Assembly: GCF_003002825.1 (NCBI RefSeq)
Contig: NZ_PVTE01000007.1
Coordinates: 186,001-250,000, forward strand
Source: Spirosoma oryzae
Lineage (GTDB): Bacteria; Bacteroidota; Bacteroidia; Cytophagales; Spirosomataceae
Reading direction: 5' to 3'
Length of the DNA: 64,000 bases
The translations under genes and the position numbers were made by a program. Below are positions 52,966 through 61,918 of the stretch, one piece after another (position 1 is the first letter of the stretch; each line of letters begins with the position of its first letter). The notes beneath the pieces were generated by a model. The model made no database searches. It saw only the letters and a list, made by a program, of their open reading frames with translations, and had not been told where the DNA came from.

Positions 52966-53598
52966 ATGAATCTTAAACAATACCTGGACGATCGACCTGC
53001 ACTGAAACGGTTTATCCACTGGCTACTGATTCGACCTGAACAGGCCCGGCCCCGCCTGTGGGTAAGCTGGCTGGTAAACCCCCTGGTTCACAAACGGGGT
53101 GCTTCGTCGCGAATTCGCTCGTCGGTACGGATGGATGTCGTACCGTTCAATGATTTCCAGCTGGGGGCGGGGAGTACGATCGAAGATTTCAGCGTGGTCA
53201 ACAATGGGGTTGGTGATGTACACATCGGGCAGCATTGCCACCTGGGTATCGGCACTGTCGTTATCGGACCGGTAACGCTCGGTAACAACATCATCATCGC
53301 GCAGCATGTCGTGATGTCGGGCCTGAACCACGGATACGAGGACATCGACACACCGATTCGCTACCAGCCGACGATTACCAAACCGATTGTGCTGGAAGAC
53401 GATTGCTGGATCGGGGCTAACGTGACGATTACGGCGGGTGTGACCGTGGGCAAGCATGCCGTCGTTGCGGGGGGGAGTGTTGTCACCCGCAACGTTGCGC
53501 CCTTTACCGTCGTGGGCGGTAACCCGGCCCGTGTCCTGCGTTATTACGATGCGGACACCCGGCGCTGGCTGGCTGGTCCGCTCACAACTGCTCGATAA
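52966..53598 (+). CDS. Hexapeptide-repeat acyltransferase (left-handed beta-helix)
   Basis: From ATG 52966 the protein has 210 residues; a longer in-frame start is inside the fucosyltransferase gene and is rejected. The left-handed helix is visible as hexads (VHIGQHCHLGIGTVVIGPVT, LEDDCWIGANVTITAGVTVG, KHAVVAGGSVVTRNV) with the end motif VVGGNPARVL. Such enzymes O- or N-acetylate sugars. His in HVVMSGLNHGYED may be the catalytic base. It probably acetylates the polysaccharide. Its last 17 bases overlap the end of the converging glycosyltransferase gene. Confidence 0.88.
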   Translation: MNLKQYLDDRPALKRFIHWLLIRPEQARPRLWVSWLVNPLVHKRGASSRIRSSVRMDVVPFNDFQLGAGSTIEDFSVVNNGVGDVHIGQHCHLGIGTVVIGPVTLGNNIIIAQHVVMSGLNHGYEDIDTPIRYQPTITKPIVLEDDCWIGANVTITAGVTVGKHAVVAGGSVVTRNVAPFTVVGGNPARVLRYYDADTRRWLAGPLTTAR

Positions 53599-54757
53599 CC
53601 GCTTCAAATTCCTCCGCCCGGCGCGCCCAGGAGTTGGCCCGTGCCGTGGCAACGCGCCGATCGCGGCTGGCGGGTTCCCGATCATTCAGGGCACGTTCCA
53701 GCGCGTCGGCAAATGCTTCCGGACTAGCCGCCAGTTCGACAATGCCGTTGAAGTCAGTTAGGTTGGAAAAAGGCGTCGATACGACAGGCAGGCCCGCTGC
53801 CAGGTACTCATTGATCTTCAGCGGATAGATCGTGTTGGTGTGTGCGTTACAAACGTACGGAATGATGGCAACGCTCATCTGGGCTAGCAGCGCCGGCAGT
53901 TGATGAGGCTGGTGGGGCGGTACGAATTCGACATTGGGATAATCCGAAAGCTGTTGCACCTTTGGTTCGTTCACTTCCCCCACGAAGCGAAACAGAACGT
54001 CGGGCATTGTCCGCACGCAATGCGCAACCAAAGTAACGTCGATTCTATTATCGGCCGTACCCAGATAGCCAACCACCGGCCGCTCCACCGGCTGCCTGTC
54101 GGCCAGGAGCCGGGCCTGATGAAACAGGTCGAAGTTGACGCCGTTTTTTACGCAGAACGCGTTAGGCTGTAGCTGTGCTTTGCTTTGGCACAGGGCATCA
54201 GACGTCGTAATAACGGCGTCGACCTGCCGGAGGTAGTCCGGTTCGTAGCGACGCCCGTGACGACCCATCCAGTCGCTGGCTGTAATCTCATCGAAGCAGT
54301 AGTAGATCGTACCAGCCTCATTCAGCTTGTGGAGCATGGGCAACCCGAATACCGGATTGAAGCCATTGATGACCAGCGGCCGATGCATGTTCAACTGCGC
54401 CATGACGGCCCGTAGACCTCTGACAAGCAGGTTGACGTTATGCTGAATCAATCTGTCGTGCGCAGCGGCCTGGAGCCAGTTGATGGGTAACATCACCGGG
54501 GGTTGCCAGACGTGTACCTGGGTTCCGCCAGCGAGTGTCTTCACGGTCAACGCCTTCGCGCGGGACGTAAGCGTGCCGACGGGAACGGCCTGTTTTTTTG
54601 CCAGCCCCATCACCAGATCTTTCAGCGTGTATTGATAATCGACATACAGAATGCGGTGCCGGGCGGCCAGTTCGCCCATAAGCTGAACGATGGCTTTTTG
54701 AAAATCGCCCTCCCACGGGGTTTGACCGACGCAGACGATGCTATCGAAATCTTTCAT
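53582..54757 (-). CDS. Glycosyltransferase, GT-B fold (family 1/4 type)
   Basis: The 391-residue protein begins SIVCVGQTPWEGDFQKAIVQ and has two Rossmann-like halves. The C-terminal half shows RPVVGYLGTADNRIDVTL, FRFVGEV, VPPHQPHQLPALLAQMSVAI and the GT4-type PLKINEYLAAGLPVVSTPFS with the conserved Glu. It has no transmembrane segments. It would add a sugar to the lipid-linked repeat unit on the cytoplasmic face. It is the last gene of the minus-strand run that begins with the initiating sugar transferase. Confidence 0.87.
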   Translation of the reverse strand: MKDFDSIVCVGQTPWEGDFQKAIVQLMGELAARHRILYVDYQYTLKDLVMGLAKKQAVPVGTLTSRAKALTVKTLAGGTQVHVWQPPVMLPINWLQAAAHDRLIQHNVNLLVRGLRAVMAQLNMHRPLVINGFNPVFGLPMLHKLNEAGTIYYCFDEITASDWMGRHGRRYEPDYLRQVDAVITTSDALCQSKAQLQPNAFCVKNGVNFDLFHQARLLADRQPVERPVVGYLGTADNRIDVTLVAHCVRTMPDVLFRFVGEVNEPKVQQLSDYPNVEFVPPHQPHQLPALLAQMSVAIIPYVCNAHTNTIYPLKINEYLAAGLPVVSTPFSNLTDFNGIVELAASPEAFADALERALNDREPASRDRRVATARANSWARRAEEFEAVIEQL

Positions 54758-54784
54758 AGGGTATTGAGCCGACGAATGGGCTGG

Positions 54785-56254
54785 CTAATCATAGGTCGGT
54801 TGTACGCGTGCGTCGGTCCGCGCCGGATCGAGATCCCAGCGGTAACAGGTCGTGAACAGGACGGACGTAATGCCCAGCAGCGTGCTGGTTGGAAACTGAC
54901 CCAGCGTGGCGTTGGAGTAACTCATAACGCAGATGCCGAAGAATTCGGCCAGAAAAAGAATCATGGTCGTTTGCAGCCACGGGTCTTTCAACTGCCAGAT
55001 CTGGTACGTACCGATGCCGATGATGGTTACCAGAATCAGCAGGTAGAGGACCATCCCGACCATCCCCGTCTCGATCCAGAGTTCGACATACCAGCTGTCG
55101 GGCGGTATCAGGGCGGCCGGATGATTCGGTGCAAAGCGCGCACCCCACGAACCCGAGGTACCTAAACCAGCGCCGAAGGGCAGATCCTTCATGTACGACT
55201 TCAGCCGCTGCTGGTTTTCGATACGCACCATGAACGACGCGTCTTCTTTCGGATGCAGCGCCGTTCGCATGCGCCAGATCTGGTAGTTGGAATCGCCGAT
55301 GTGGGTGAACATCAAAATGAGCATGAGCGGTCCCATGATGCCGACGCCCCAGAGAATCGTTTTGATGCTTCGGCGTAGCGCGATATAAGCCAGTATACCC
55401 CCGATCATTACAAACAGCGCACTCCGCGTGCCCGACAGCGCGTAGGCCCAGAAGAAAATCAGGAAGAGGGGAATGTACAGCAGCCGGTGCCCCGTCGAAT
55501 GCGTCGCAAAAAGCAGAATGACGGTAATCAGGGTAGCGCCGGCCATTTCAGCGCCGAACTGAGCCGCGTCCGAGTAGAAAGAGAAACAGCGCAGTTGCCC
55601 CCAGAGTAAGTGCGTCTTGGCCGCGCCAGCCGCCAGCCACTGGGCTTCGGCATCGGCCAGCCCGATATAATGCTGCTTGAACGCCCAGAAAGCCGCCAGC
55701 AAGGACCAGAAAAGCCACATGCGCAGAAACCACAGGATATCCTGCCGGCTGATGGGCATGACCAGCGTCAGAATCACTAACAGGAACCAGCTGAACGAGA
55801 TCGACCGAACCTTGTAAAACCAGGCCACCGGGTTCGGTACCTCCGGGTTGAAATACTCCAGAATACTGTAGAACAGCCAGATGGCCATGAGGTAGAAAAT
55901 CGGGCTGCGCAGCCGCTTCCAGTTCATCTGTTTGCCGTTCATGAACGTGGCTACCAGCGTAAACATCAGCACCGCATCGAGCGACAGACCAAGTGGAGCA
56001 TCGCCCGGTACGAAGCGCATGAAGCCGATCAAAAAGCTCAGCGTCACATAGATCAGCAGGCCGAATTTGGGTTGGAGCAAGATACCAACCACGACGGCCA
56101 GTGCCAGGGGGAGCACAACCATGACGGCACCTCCAAGCACGCCAAACGTGCCAATGAGCCAACCCGTCAGCAAGGCCACAAAAACGCTGAGTACGCCGTA
56201 GAACCAGCGACTGTCGCGGAGTTGGTCGGCAAGGTGAGCGAGTTGTTCAGCCAT
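54785..56254 (-). CDS. O-antigen polymerase/ligase family protein (Wzy/WaaL-like)
   Basis: The 489-residue protein has about 11-12 transmembrane helices and the long periplasmic loop typical of the family: RMRTALHPKEDASFMVRIENQQRLKS, PFGAGLGTSGSWGARFAPNH, PPDSWYVELWIETGMVG. FWAYALSGTRSALFVMIGG precedes it. These proteins polymerise lipid-linked repeats (Wzy) or ligate glycans to acceptors (WaaL). With Wzx-, Wzc- and PglC/WbaP-type partners nearby, polymerase is preferred. Confidence 0.85.
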   Translation of the reverse strand: MAEQLAHLADQLRDSRWFYGVLSVFVALLTGWLIGTFGVLGGAVMVVLPLALAVVVGILLQPKFGLLIYVTLSFLIGFMRFVPGDAPLGLSLDAVLMFTLVATFMNGKQMNWKRLRSPIFYLMAIWLFYSILEYFNPEVPNPVAWFYKVRSISFSWFLLVILTLVMPISRQDILWFLRMWLFWSLLAAFWAFKQHYIGLADAEAQWLAAGAAKTHLLWGQLRCFSFYSDAAQFGAEMAGATLITVILLFATHSTGHRLLYIPLFLIFFWAYALSGTRSALFVMIGGILAYIALRRSIKTILWGVGIMGPLMLILMFTHIGDSNYQIWRMRTALHPKEDASFMVRIENQQRLKSYMKDLPFGAGLGTSGSWGARFAPNHPAALIPPDSWYVELWIETGMVGMVLYLLILVTIIGIGTYQIWQLKDPWLQTTMILFLAEFFGICVMSYSNATLGQFPTSTLLGITSVLFTTCYRWDLDPARTDARVQPTYD

Positions 56255-56307
56255 GGGTTGGTGTGACGAAGAAACAGGTGATAATCACCGACGAAGATAC
56301 GGTAAAA

Positions 56308-57510
56308 TCAGGCAGCCCGGCGCGATTTCTCCCACTTGCCCGATAGACCGCCCCTGCGATAACGAAGAAAGCCAGCGAGCACGCATACGTTCATGTACAC
56401 GAAATAGAACGGCACGAATGTCAGCTTCCAGCGCGTCTGTCGGCTTTCCAGGATGTACCCGACACCCGCAGCGATGTAGAACAGGACCTGCGCCCAGAAT
56501 AAGCCAATCCAGAGTGGCGGCACGTTCGGCTGGGTAAGCAGTAATATATTGAGTAGCAGCAGTATGGGCAGGCAGAATGGGGTTACGGCCCAGCGCAGAA
56601 CACGGTGCGAAATGTACTGAAAACTCAGCCAGCCGTAGCGGCCCACCGACAACAGCGGAGCCAGTCGGCGAATGGCCTGAAAACCACCCGTTGCGATACG
56701 GACTTTACGTTTGGTTTCTTCGCTGACCGAATGCGACGGGCGTTCCAGCGCGTAAGCATCGGGCGCGTACTCGACGCGATAGCCTTTCTGGGCAATGCGC
56801 AGCGAGATAATGAAATCATCCAGCAGCGTGTCGGGTTCGACCGGTTCGTAGAGCGATGTCCGGACGGCGAACAACTCCCCGGCGGCTCCGACGATGGTGT
56901 ACAGTTGCGCGTCGAGTTTTTTTAGGAACGACTCGTAACGCCAGTAGAGCCCTTCGCCACTGCCCGCTGCCGATTCTTTCCCTTCCGTATTGATGCGTTT
57001 CTCGCCCGTAACGGCACCGACGCTGGGGGGGGCGAAGCGGGCCACCAATCGGCTGACCGCTTCCCGATTCAGCGTCGTGTTGGCATCCGTGAAAATGGTA
57101 ATATCGGTCTTGATCTGACTCATGGCCCGGTTCATCGCGACGATCTTGCCCAGGCGTTCCGTACCTGATATCACCGACAGTGCCGGGATGCTGAGTTGCC
57201 GACTGGCCAGATACTCCGCCGAACCGTCTGTCGAGCCTTCGATGACGAACAGCAGATTAAGCTTATCGGCCGGGTAGGTTTGGGCCAGGCAGTTGTCCAG
57301 CTTGGCGGGCAGGTAATCGCGTTCGTTATACGCGGGTACCACCATCGTCACACTGGGTAGCGGCTCGACCGGCTGGGCTGGCGGGGCCGCGTAGCCCCGG
57401 CGTAACCGGACCAGCACCCAGATAACGATGCCGTAACCCAGGTACGTGTAAAAAACCACAAAAGCCAGCAGCCAGAACAGGACAGAGGCCAGCGAGTACA
57501 GACTAATCAT
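56308..57510 (-). CDS. Glycosyltransferase family 2, membrane-anchored
   Basis: The 400-residue protein has an N-terminal helix (FWLLAFVVFYTYLGYGIVIW), a GT2 domain (SVTMVVPAYNERDYL, TDITIFTDANTTL with the DAN motif in the DxD place, and LLDDFIISLRIAQKG) and three C-terminal helices. Its closest general type is ExoA/IcaA-like GT2 enzymes of polysaccharide loci. The neighbours on both sides run the same way, in line with one transcription unit. Confidence 0.87.
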   Translation of the reverse strand: MISLYSLASVLFWLLAFVVFYTYLGYGIVIWVLVRLRRGYAAPPAQPVEPLPSVTMVVPAYNERDYLPAKLDNCLAQTYPADKLNLLFVIEGSTDGSAEYLASRQLSIPALSVISGTERLGKIVAMNRAMSQIKTDITIFTDANTTLNREAVSRLVARFAPPSVGAVTGEKRINTEGKESAAGSGEGLYWRYESFLKKLDAQLYTIVGAAGELFAVRTSLYEPVEPDTLLDDFIISLRIAQKGYRVEYAPDAYALERPSHSVSEETKRKVRIATGGFQAIRRLAPLLSVGRYGWLSFQYISHRVLRWAVTPFCLPILLLLNILLLTQPNVPPLWIGLFWAQVLFYIAAGVGYILESRQTRWKLTFVPFYFVYMNVCVLAGFLRYRRGGLSGKWEKSRRAA

Positions 57511-57537
57511 TCAGGTACGCTATATCAGTTTGGTAAA

Positions 57538-58461
57538 CTATACCGGCGATGTACTGGGCGAGTGCAGGTTCCACCGTACCCCCCGCACAAAGGCTTTTGC
57601 ATGTTCCCATTTGCCCGTCAGCAGATAAGTTGCCAGGTGTTTCGGGACCACACAAACCGCGAAAAACAAGTAAAAAACAAGCTTTTGGACGGACGAACCG
57701 TGCCGACGCATAAACAGAATCCGGTTGCGGGTCAGGAAATACGTTTTCAGCGGGCTGAACTCACCAACCGACATCGACTCCTTGTGCAAAATGTAAGCCG
57801 ATGGCTGATACTGAATTATAAAACCGGCGTTCCGTATCCGTTGCGACCAGTCGAGTTCTTCGTAATACAGAAAAAAACGCTCGGCAAACCGCCCGACTTG
57901 CTCGACAACCGCCCGCTTGACCAACATGGCGCAGCCGTGGGCAAAAGCCGTGGGGCTGGGTTCGTCGTAGCGGGGATCATCGGGTAGTTTGTAGCCGACC
58001 GGCACGGCCGTACCCGTCAGCATATTCATCGGATTGTAGCCCGCGTATTGCACGAGTGTTGGGTTGCTGAAGAAGCGGATCTTCGGGCAGGTGACCCCAA
58101 TCCGGCTGTCGGCAGCGAACGGTTTCAGCAACTCCGTCAACAGGTCGGGATTGAGTTCGGTGTCGTTGTTGACGATAAAGAAGTAGTCTCCTTTGGCGTT
58201 GGCGATGCCCAGGTTGTTGCCGCCCGTAAAGCCGAGATTCTCCTCACTGCGAATAACCGTCAGGTTTGGGTATTGACTCGTGTCGATGCAACTGGTAAGG
58301 GCTGGCTCCGATGCGTTATCGACGACGATGATGTCAACACGGGGATGAGTCAGCAGGCGCGCCGAGTCCAGAAACTGACGGGTGACTTCCGCCTGATTGT
58401 AGTTGATGGTAACGATGGATACCAGCGGGATCGAATCGGTCAGACGTTCTCCTTCTGCCAT
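57538..58461 (-). CDS. Glycosyltransferase family 2, rhamnosyltransferase-like
   Basis: The 307-residue soluble protein has SIVTINYNQAEVTRQFLDSA, VDIIVVDNAS, ENLGFTGGNNLGI, DYFFIVNNDTEL (NND in the DxD place), and ERFFLYYEELDWSQRIRNAG. This matches WbbL/RfbF-type rhamnosyltransferases, which act on lipid-linked sugars; the sugar is not certain. Its start overlaps the end of the sugar transferase gene by 22 bases, so the pair is coupled. Confidence 0.9.
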   Translation of the reverse strand: MAEGERLTDSIPLVSIVTINYNQAEVTRQFLDSARLLTHPRVDIIVVDNASEPALTSCIDTSQYPNLTVIRSEENLGFTGGNNLGIANAKGDYFFIVNNDTELNPDLLTELLKPFAADSRIGVTCPKIRFFSNPTLVQYAGYNPMNMLTGTAVPVGYKLPDDPRYDEPSPTAFAHGCAMLVKRAVVEQVGRFAERFFLYYEELDWSQRIRNAGFIIQYQPSAYILHKESMSVGEFSPLKTYFLTRNRILFMRRHGSSVQKLVFYLFFAVCVVPKHLATYLLTGKWEHAKAFVRGVRWNLHSPSTSPV

Positions 58462-59621
58462 ACACTGAATAAGGTCTGCCAGATGATGTACATATCCGTT
58501 CGGAACGAAAATGTACGCGCGTATTCGATGTCAAGCGCGATGCGTTCGCTATCGGTAACGGGCCCTTCGCCCTTCGCCCGCTTCTTGATCTGCCACAAAC
58601 CCGTCAGGCCGGCTGGTCCCGCGAATCGCTGGGCCGACTGGTCGGTAGTCAGCTTTTCAGCTTCGTAGAGGGGAAGTGGGCGATTGCCAACGAGCGACAT
58701 GTCGCCCAGAAGAATATTGAGTAATTGCGGTAGTTCGTCGATGCTGCTGTTGCGCAGGAAAGTACCAAGCCGGGTGATCCGGGGGTCGTTCCGGAATTTC
58801 ATGAATTTGGCCGCGCCTTCGGTGTCGGTCAGATAGCGCTTCTCGCAAATGACGCGCGATTGATCGAATAGCGGCTGCCGGCAACTGCTGTTCAGCAACT
58901 GACACTCGTTGCACCGGTCGTCCTGCTCGTTTTCGCTATTGTCGGACGAGTTGATTTTTTTGGCATAAATATTGCTTGCCTTCATGTCGCCGATCAAACG
59001 GTCTGCCATCGCCTTCATCGTACGAAATTTGTACATATTGAAGATGCGAAAATTGGCCCCGGCTCGTGCCGATTTATACAGAATCGGGCCCTTCGAATCC
59101 AGTTTTATCAATAGTGCCACGATCAGTAACAGGGGCGACAAAAGCAGGAGCGCTGATAGCGAAACGGCAATGTCGATGCTCCGTTTCCATAGCGGAAGGC
59201 GGAACTGATAATAGGTTGGGGGCGCACTAACGTAGACCGTTGCCAAACGCGTACTCAAATCGAGGTAATAATTAATCTTATCCTGCCAGTCGCCCGACAT
59301 ATTCGTAATGTCCAGTAAATCAGTGGCATAGGGCAGTGCGGAGTCTGGGGTGCCCTCGGCATTGTCAGGCGATATGATCATCAGGATCGGTACGTTCTGT
59401 TTCTGCTTGTCGGCTCGCACCAGTTGGTACACCGCTTGTATCATCGGTGCGTCGGTAACGACTAGCGCTATGTTGCTGGCATCGGCAAACCCCTGCCTGG
59501 CTTCAACCGCGTTTGTGAAGTGAACTACTTGGCAATGGGTTGATAATGAGTCAGTAAGATGATTGGCGGTAAAGCCGTCTGCTCCAATGAATGCTAAACA
59601 GGGTAGGGTTGAGGTAGTCAC
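58440..59621 (-). CDS. Initiating sugar transferase (WbaP/PglC family) with receiver-like N-terminal domain
   Basis: The 393-residue protein uses a GTG start. Residues about 1-125 resemble a degenerate receiver domain ([32 protein letters not shown]) lacking the usual Lys. A transmembrane helix ([18 protein letters not shown]) and the polyprenyl-phosphate phosphosugar transferase core follow: [48 protein letters not shown], and [14 protein letters not shown]. It would start repeat-unit assembly on undecaprenyl phosphate. An insertion around residues 233-263 carries four cysteines (CNEC, SSC, VICEK). It overlaps the next gene by 22 bases. Confidence 0.92.
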   Translation of the reverse strand: MTTSTLPCLAFIGADGFTANHLTDSLSTHCQVVHFTNAVEARQGFADASNIALVVTDAPMIQAVYQLVRADKQKQNVPILMIISPDNAEGTPDSALPYATDLLDITNMSGDWQDKINYYLDLSTRLATVYVSAPPTYYQFRLPLWKRSIDIAVSLSALLLLSPLLLIVALLIKLDSKGPILYKSARAGANFRIFNMYKFRTMKAMADRLIGDMKASNIYAKKINSSDNSENEQDDRCNECQLLNSSCRQPLFDQSRVICEKRYLTDTEGAAKFMKFRNDPRITRLGTFLRNSSIDELPQLLNILLGDMSLVGNRPLPLYEAEKLTTDQSAQRFAGPAGLTGLWQIKKRAKGEGPVTDSERIALDIEYARTFSFRTDMYIIWQTLFSVWQKENV

Positions 59622-59736
59622 GAAAGAGGCTGTAAGGACAGATGTGCCGTTCCAGTGAACATCAGCACACGCTTTGCCTAAGCCCCGTGCAGCAGCTATA
59701 CTATACTGCCTGCAAAGTGACGCCTGCTATTGGTTG

Positions 59737-60249
59737 TTACGCACTTTGCTTTACAGGATCACTGCGTCGAATCATTGACAGAACGCGTGTCTTTTGTTGC
59801 CAAAACGACTTGATATCGGGCAATAATCGAGCCGAATCAGGCTGTGAATAAGCTGATTCGTAGACTGGTGCGACTGCCCGGCGTAGCAGTGCGTGTAGTT
59901 TGGCCCGTATTTCCAGCGGGTTAAAGGGTTTTGAGGCAAAATCGTCGACGCCATTATTCAGGCACTGAATACGGGTTTCGCTGTCTGTGGCACTCGACAG
60001 CACCAATACGGGTATGTTGCACAGAAAACGGTTGTTCCGAATCAGCTTGGTTAGTTCCAGACCGTTTACGAACGGCAGGTTCAGCTCGGTCAGCACACAA
60101 TCGTATCGATTTTCCTGCGTTAATAAACGGACAGCTTCTGGCCCGGTATTTGCTACGGAAATAGCGAAGTCACTCTTCAGATTTTCTACCAGTATTCCTG
60201 CTATAAATGGATTGCCGTCAACAATCAGCAAGCGTGGTTTACTATTCAT
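59737..60249 (-). CDS. Response-regulator-like protein with Glu at the phosphorylation site
   Basis: From ATG 60249 it has 170 residues; a GTG start would add eight. The receiver fold is clear: PRLLIVDGNPFIAGILVENL, YDCVLTELNLPFVNGLELTK, IPVLVLSSATD and FASKPFNPLEIRAKL. The phosphoacceptor Asp is replaced by Glu55 and the acidic pair near the start is reduced to Asp11 (VDGN). The conserved Ser/Thr and Lys are kept. A tail of 45 residues has no DNA-binding domain. It may be a phosphomimetic signal or a partner-binding domain for the sugar transferase encoded next, whose own N-terminus is receiver-like. Confidence 0.82.
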   Translation of the reverse strand: MNSKPRLLIVDGNPFIAGILVENLKSDFAISVANTGPEAVRLLTQENRYDCVLTELNLPFVNGLELTKLIRNNRFLCNIPVLVLSSATDSETRIQCLNNGVDDFASKPFNPLEIRAKLHALLRRAVAPVYESAYSQPDSARLLPDIKSFWQQKTRVLSMIRRSDPVKQSA

Positions 60250-60902
60250 TTGCAAAGTAAAGTTTCGGATCACATTGATGGGTCGTCTGTAGATTAGACT
60301 AGTAAGTCATTTCAAGGTTACTGATTTGGTGACACAAATCAGCGCAGTCGTTAGCCGCTAGAATTTGCCCAAGGCAAAAATTAGCGGCATATCGTGTTAT
60401 ATCGTACCTGTATACGATGTTAATAAAATCCTGTCTTTCAGTAGAGTAGTGGATACGTTTGTCCTGATCTTCTGCGTTTCCCAAGCCCGTAAATACGCAG
60501 GATTAATTTTAATCAGCTCCACCAGAAATATTCTAAACGGTAGGTCAGTGTATATTAAAAAGCTTTAATATGATTTGTGTATGTTATTGGTATTTAGCTA
60601 ATTAATTGATATATAAAAGTATTTTTTTTCCTGAAAACGTATCTATAGAAGAGTCGTATTTTCTTGTAAGTTACAGATAAGTATAATAGTGTAGATATAA
60701 ATAAACTAGCGTATCTGTCTTATTCTTCAGCCCTTTAGATGGCGTGAACAAGGTACTACCACAGCGGTTTACACCTTGATACATTTCCGTTATTTTTCAA
60801 CGGGCCGGGTTATCCAACTGGCCGCTGTGCTTTAGCCGTATGCGTACCCGATCAATACCCGTTTGTGAAAAACTAGTGTTTTTTTTACGAAATAACTAAC
60901 AA
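60250..60902. other. Long AT-rich intergenic region
   Basis: These 653 bp separate divergent genes and show no convincing frame. There is a perfect palindrome at 60552-60571 (ATATTAAAAAGCTTTAATAT), several runs of A/T, and possible promoters that I cannot place with confidence. It may hold the promoters of the response-regulator gene and of the DUF427 operon. Confidence 0.4.
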
Positions 60903-61184
60903 ATGAAAGCTATTTGGAACGGACAGGTCATTGCGGAAAGCGACGACACCGTGATTGTCGAAAATAACCACTACTTTCCTCGTGAATCGGTGCGGGCTGA
61001 CTTCATAACAAGCAGCGATACGCACACGACCTGCCCGTGGAAAGGCGTCGCTTCCTATTACAACTTACAAGTCGATGGTAAGAGTAACGCCGATGCTGCC
61101 TGGTATTACCCTGACCCAAAACCGGCCGCGCGTGAGATCGCGGGGCGTGTATCGTTCTGGAAAGGCGTTCAGGTAACGAGTTGA
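60903..61184 (+). CDS. DUF427 domain protein
   Basis: The 93-residue protein matches DUF427 well: MKAIWNGQVIAESDDTVIVENNHYFPRESV, the central TCPWKGVASYYNLQVDG, AWYYPDPKPAAREIAGRVSFWKGV. The fold is small and beta-rich; the molecular function is not established. Its stop overlaps the next gene's ATG (TGATG), so it is coupled to the ABC transporter, which suggests a role linked to the transported solute (inference). Confidence 0.9.
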   Translation: MKAIWNGQVIAESDDTVIVENNHYFPRESVRADFITSSDTHTTCPWKGVASYYNLQVDGKSNADAAWYYPDPKPAAREIAGRVSFWKGVQVTS

Positions 61185-61918
61185 TGATAAACATACAGCA
61201 CCTGTCCAAACAGTTTGGTGGTTTCAAGGCGGTCGACGATTTATCCTTGTCGGTGGACGCCGGTGAAACGCTCGTGTTGCTCGGTACGAGCGGCTGTGGC
61301 AAGACAACGACACTCCGCATGCTGAATCGGCTGGTTGAGCCGGACGGCGGTACGATTCACATCGACGGAATCGATGTTCGGGAGCAACCGGCTCCGGAAC
61401 TGCGTCGACGCATTGGCTATGTTATCCAGGATGGGGGACTATTTCCGCATTATACGGTGGCCGAAGCCATTGCCACCGTGCCCAGATTACTAAACTGGAC
61501 ACCGGACATCATTGATCAGCGCACCCGTGAATTACTTGATAAACTACAGTTGCCGGTAGGAAGCCTGAATCGATATCCATCTGAACTAAGCGGTGGCCAA
61601 CGCCAGCGGGTAGGACTGGCACGTGCGCTGGCAGTCCGGCCACCAGTCGTGTTGATGGATGAGCCGTTTGGCGCACTCGACCCATTCACACGTCGGCACG
61701 TCAGGCGGGAGCTTTTTGGTCTGACCGAATTAAGCGAGACAACGGTCGTACTGGTTACGCATGACGTCAGCGAAGCAATCGAACTAGCCGATCGTATTGC
61801 ACTCATGGATAAAGGCCGTCTTGTACAGATCGGTACTCCTGATGAACTACTCCAGCGACCGGCTAACGATTTTGTCCGTGATTTTCTGGATGATAAACCC
61901 CACCGGTTACGCGGATGA
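61184..61918 (+). CDS. ABC transporter ATP-binding protein, compatible-solute (OpuC/ProV) type
   Basis: From ATG 61184 (one TTG codon upstream is skipped) it has 244 residues. Walker A is LGTSGCGKTTTLRMLNRLV, the Q-loop region GYVIQDGGLFPHYTV, the signature LSGGQRQRVGLARALA, Walker B VVLMDEPFGALDP, and the H-loop TH in VLVTHDVSEA. RMLNRLVEPDGG and the Q-loop text are typical of the OpuCA/ProV branch that imports betaine, choline or carnitine. No CBS domains are present. The permease-binding protein gene overlaps its end by four bases. Confidence 0.93.
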   Translation: MINIQHLSKQFGGFKAVDDLSLSVDAGETLVLLGTSGCGKTTTLRMLNRLVEPDGGTIHIDGIDVREQPAPELRRRIGYVIQDGGLFPHYTVAEAIATVPRLLNWTPDIIDQRTRELLDKLQLPVGSLNRYPSELSGGQRQRVGLARALAVRPPVVLMDEPFGALDPFTRRHVRRELFGLTELSETTVVLVTHDVSEAIELADRIALMDKGRLVQIGTPDELLQRPANDFVRDFLDDKPHRLRG

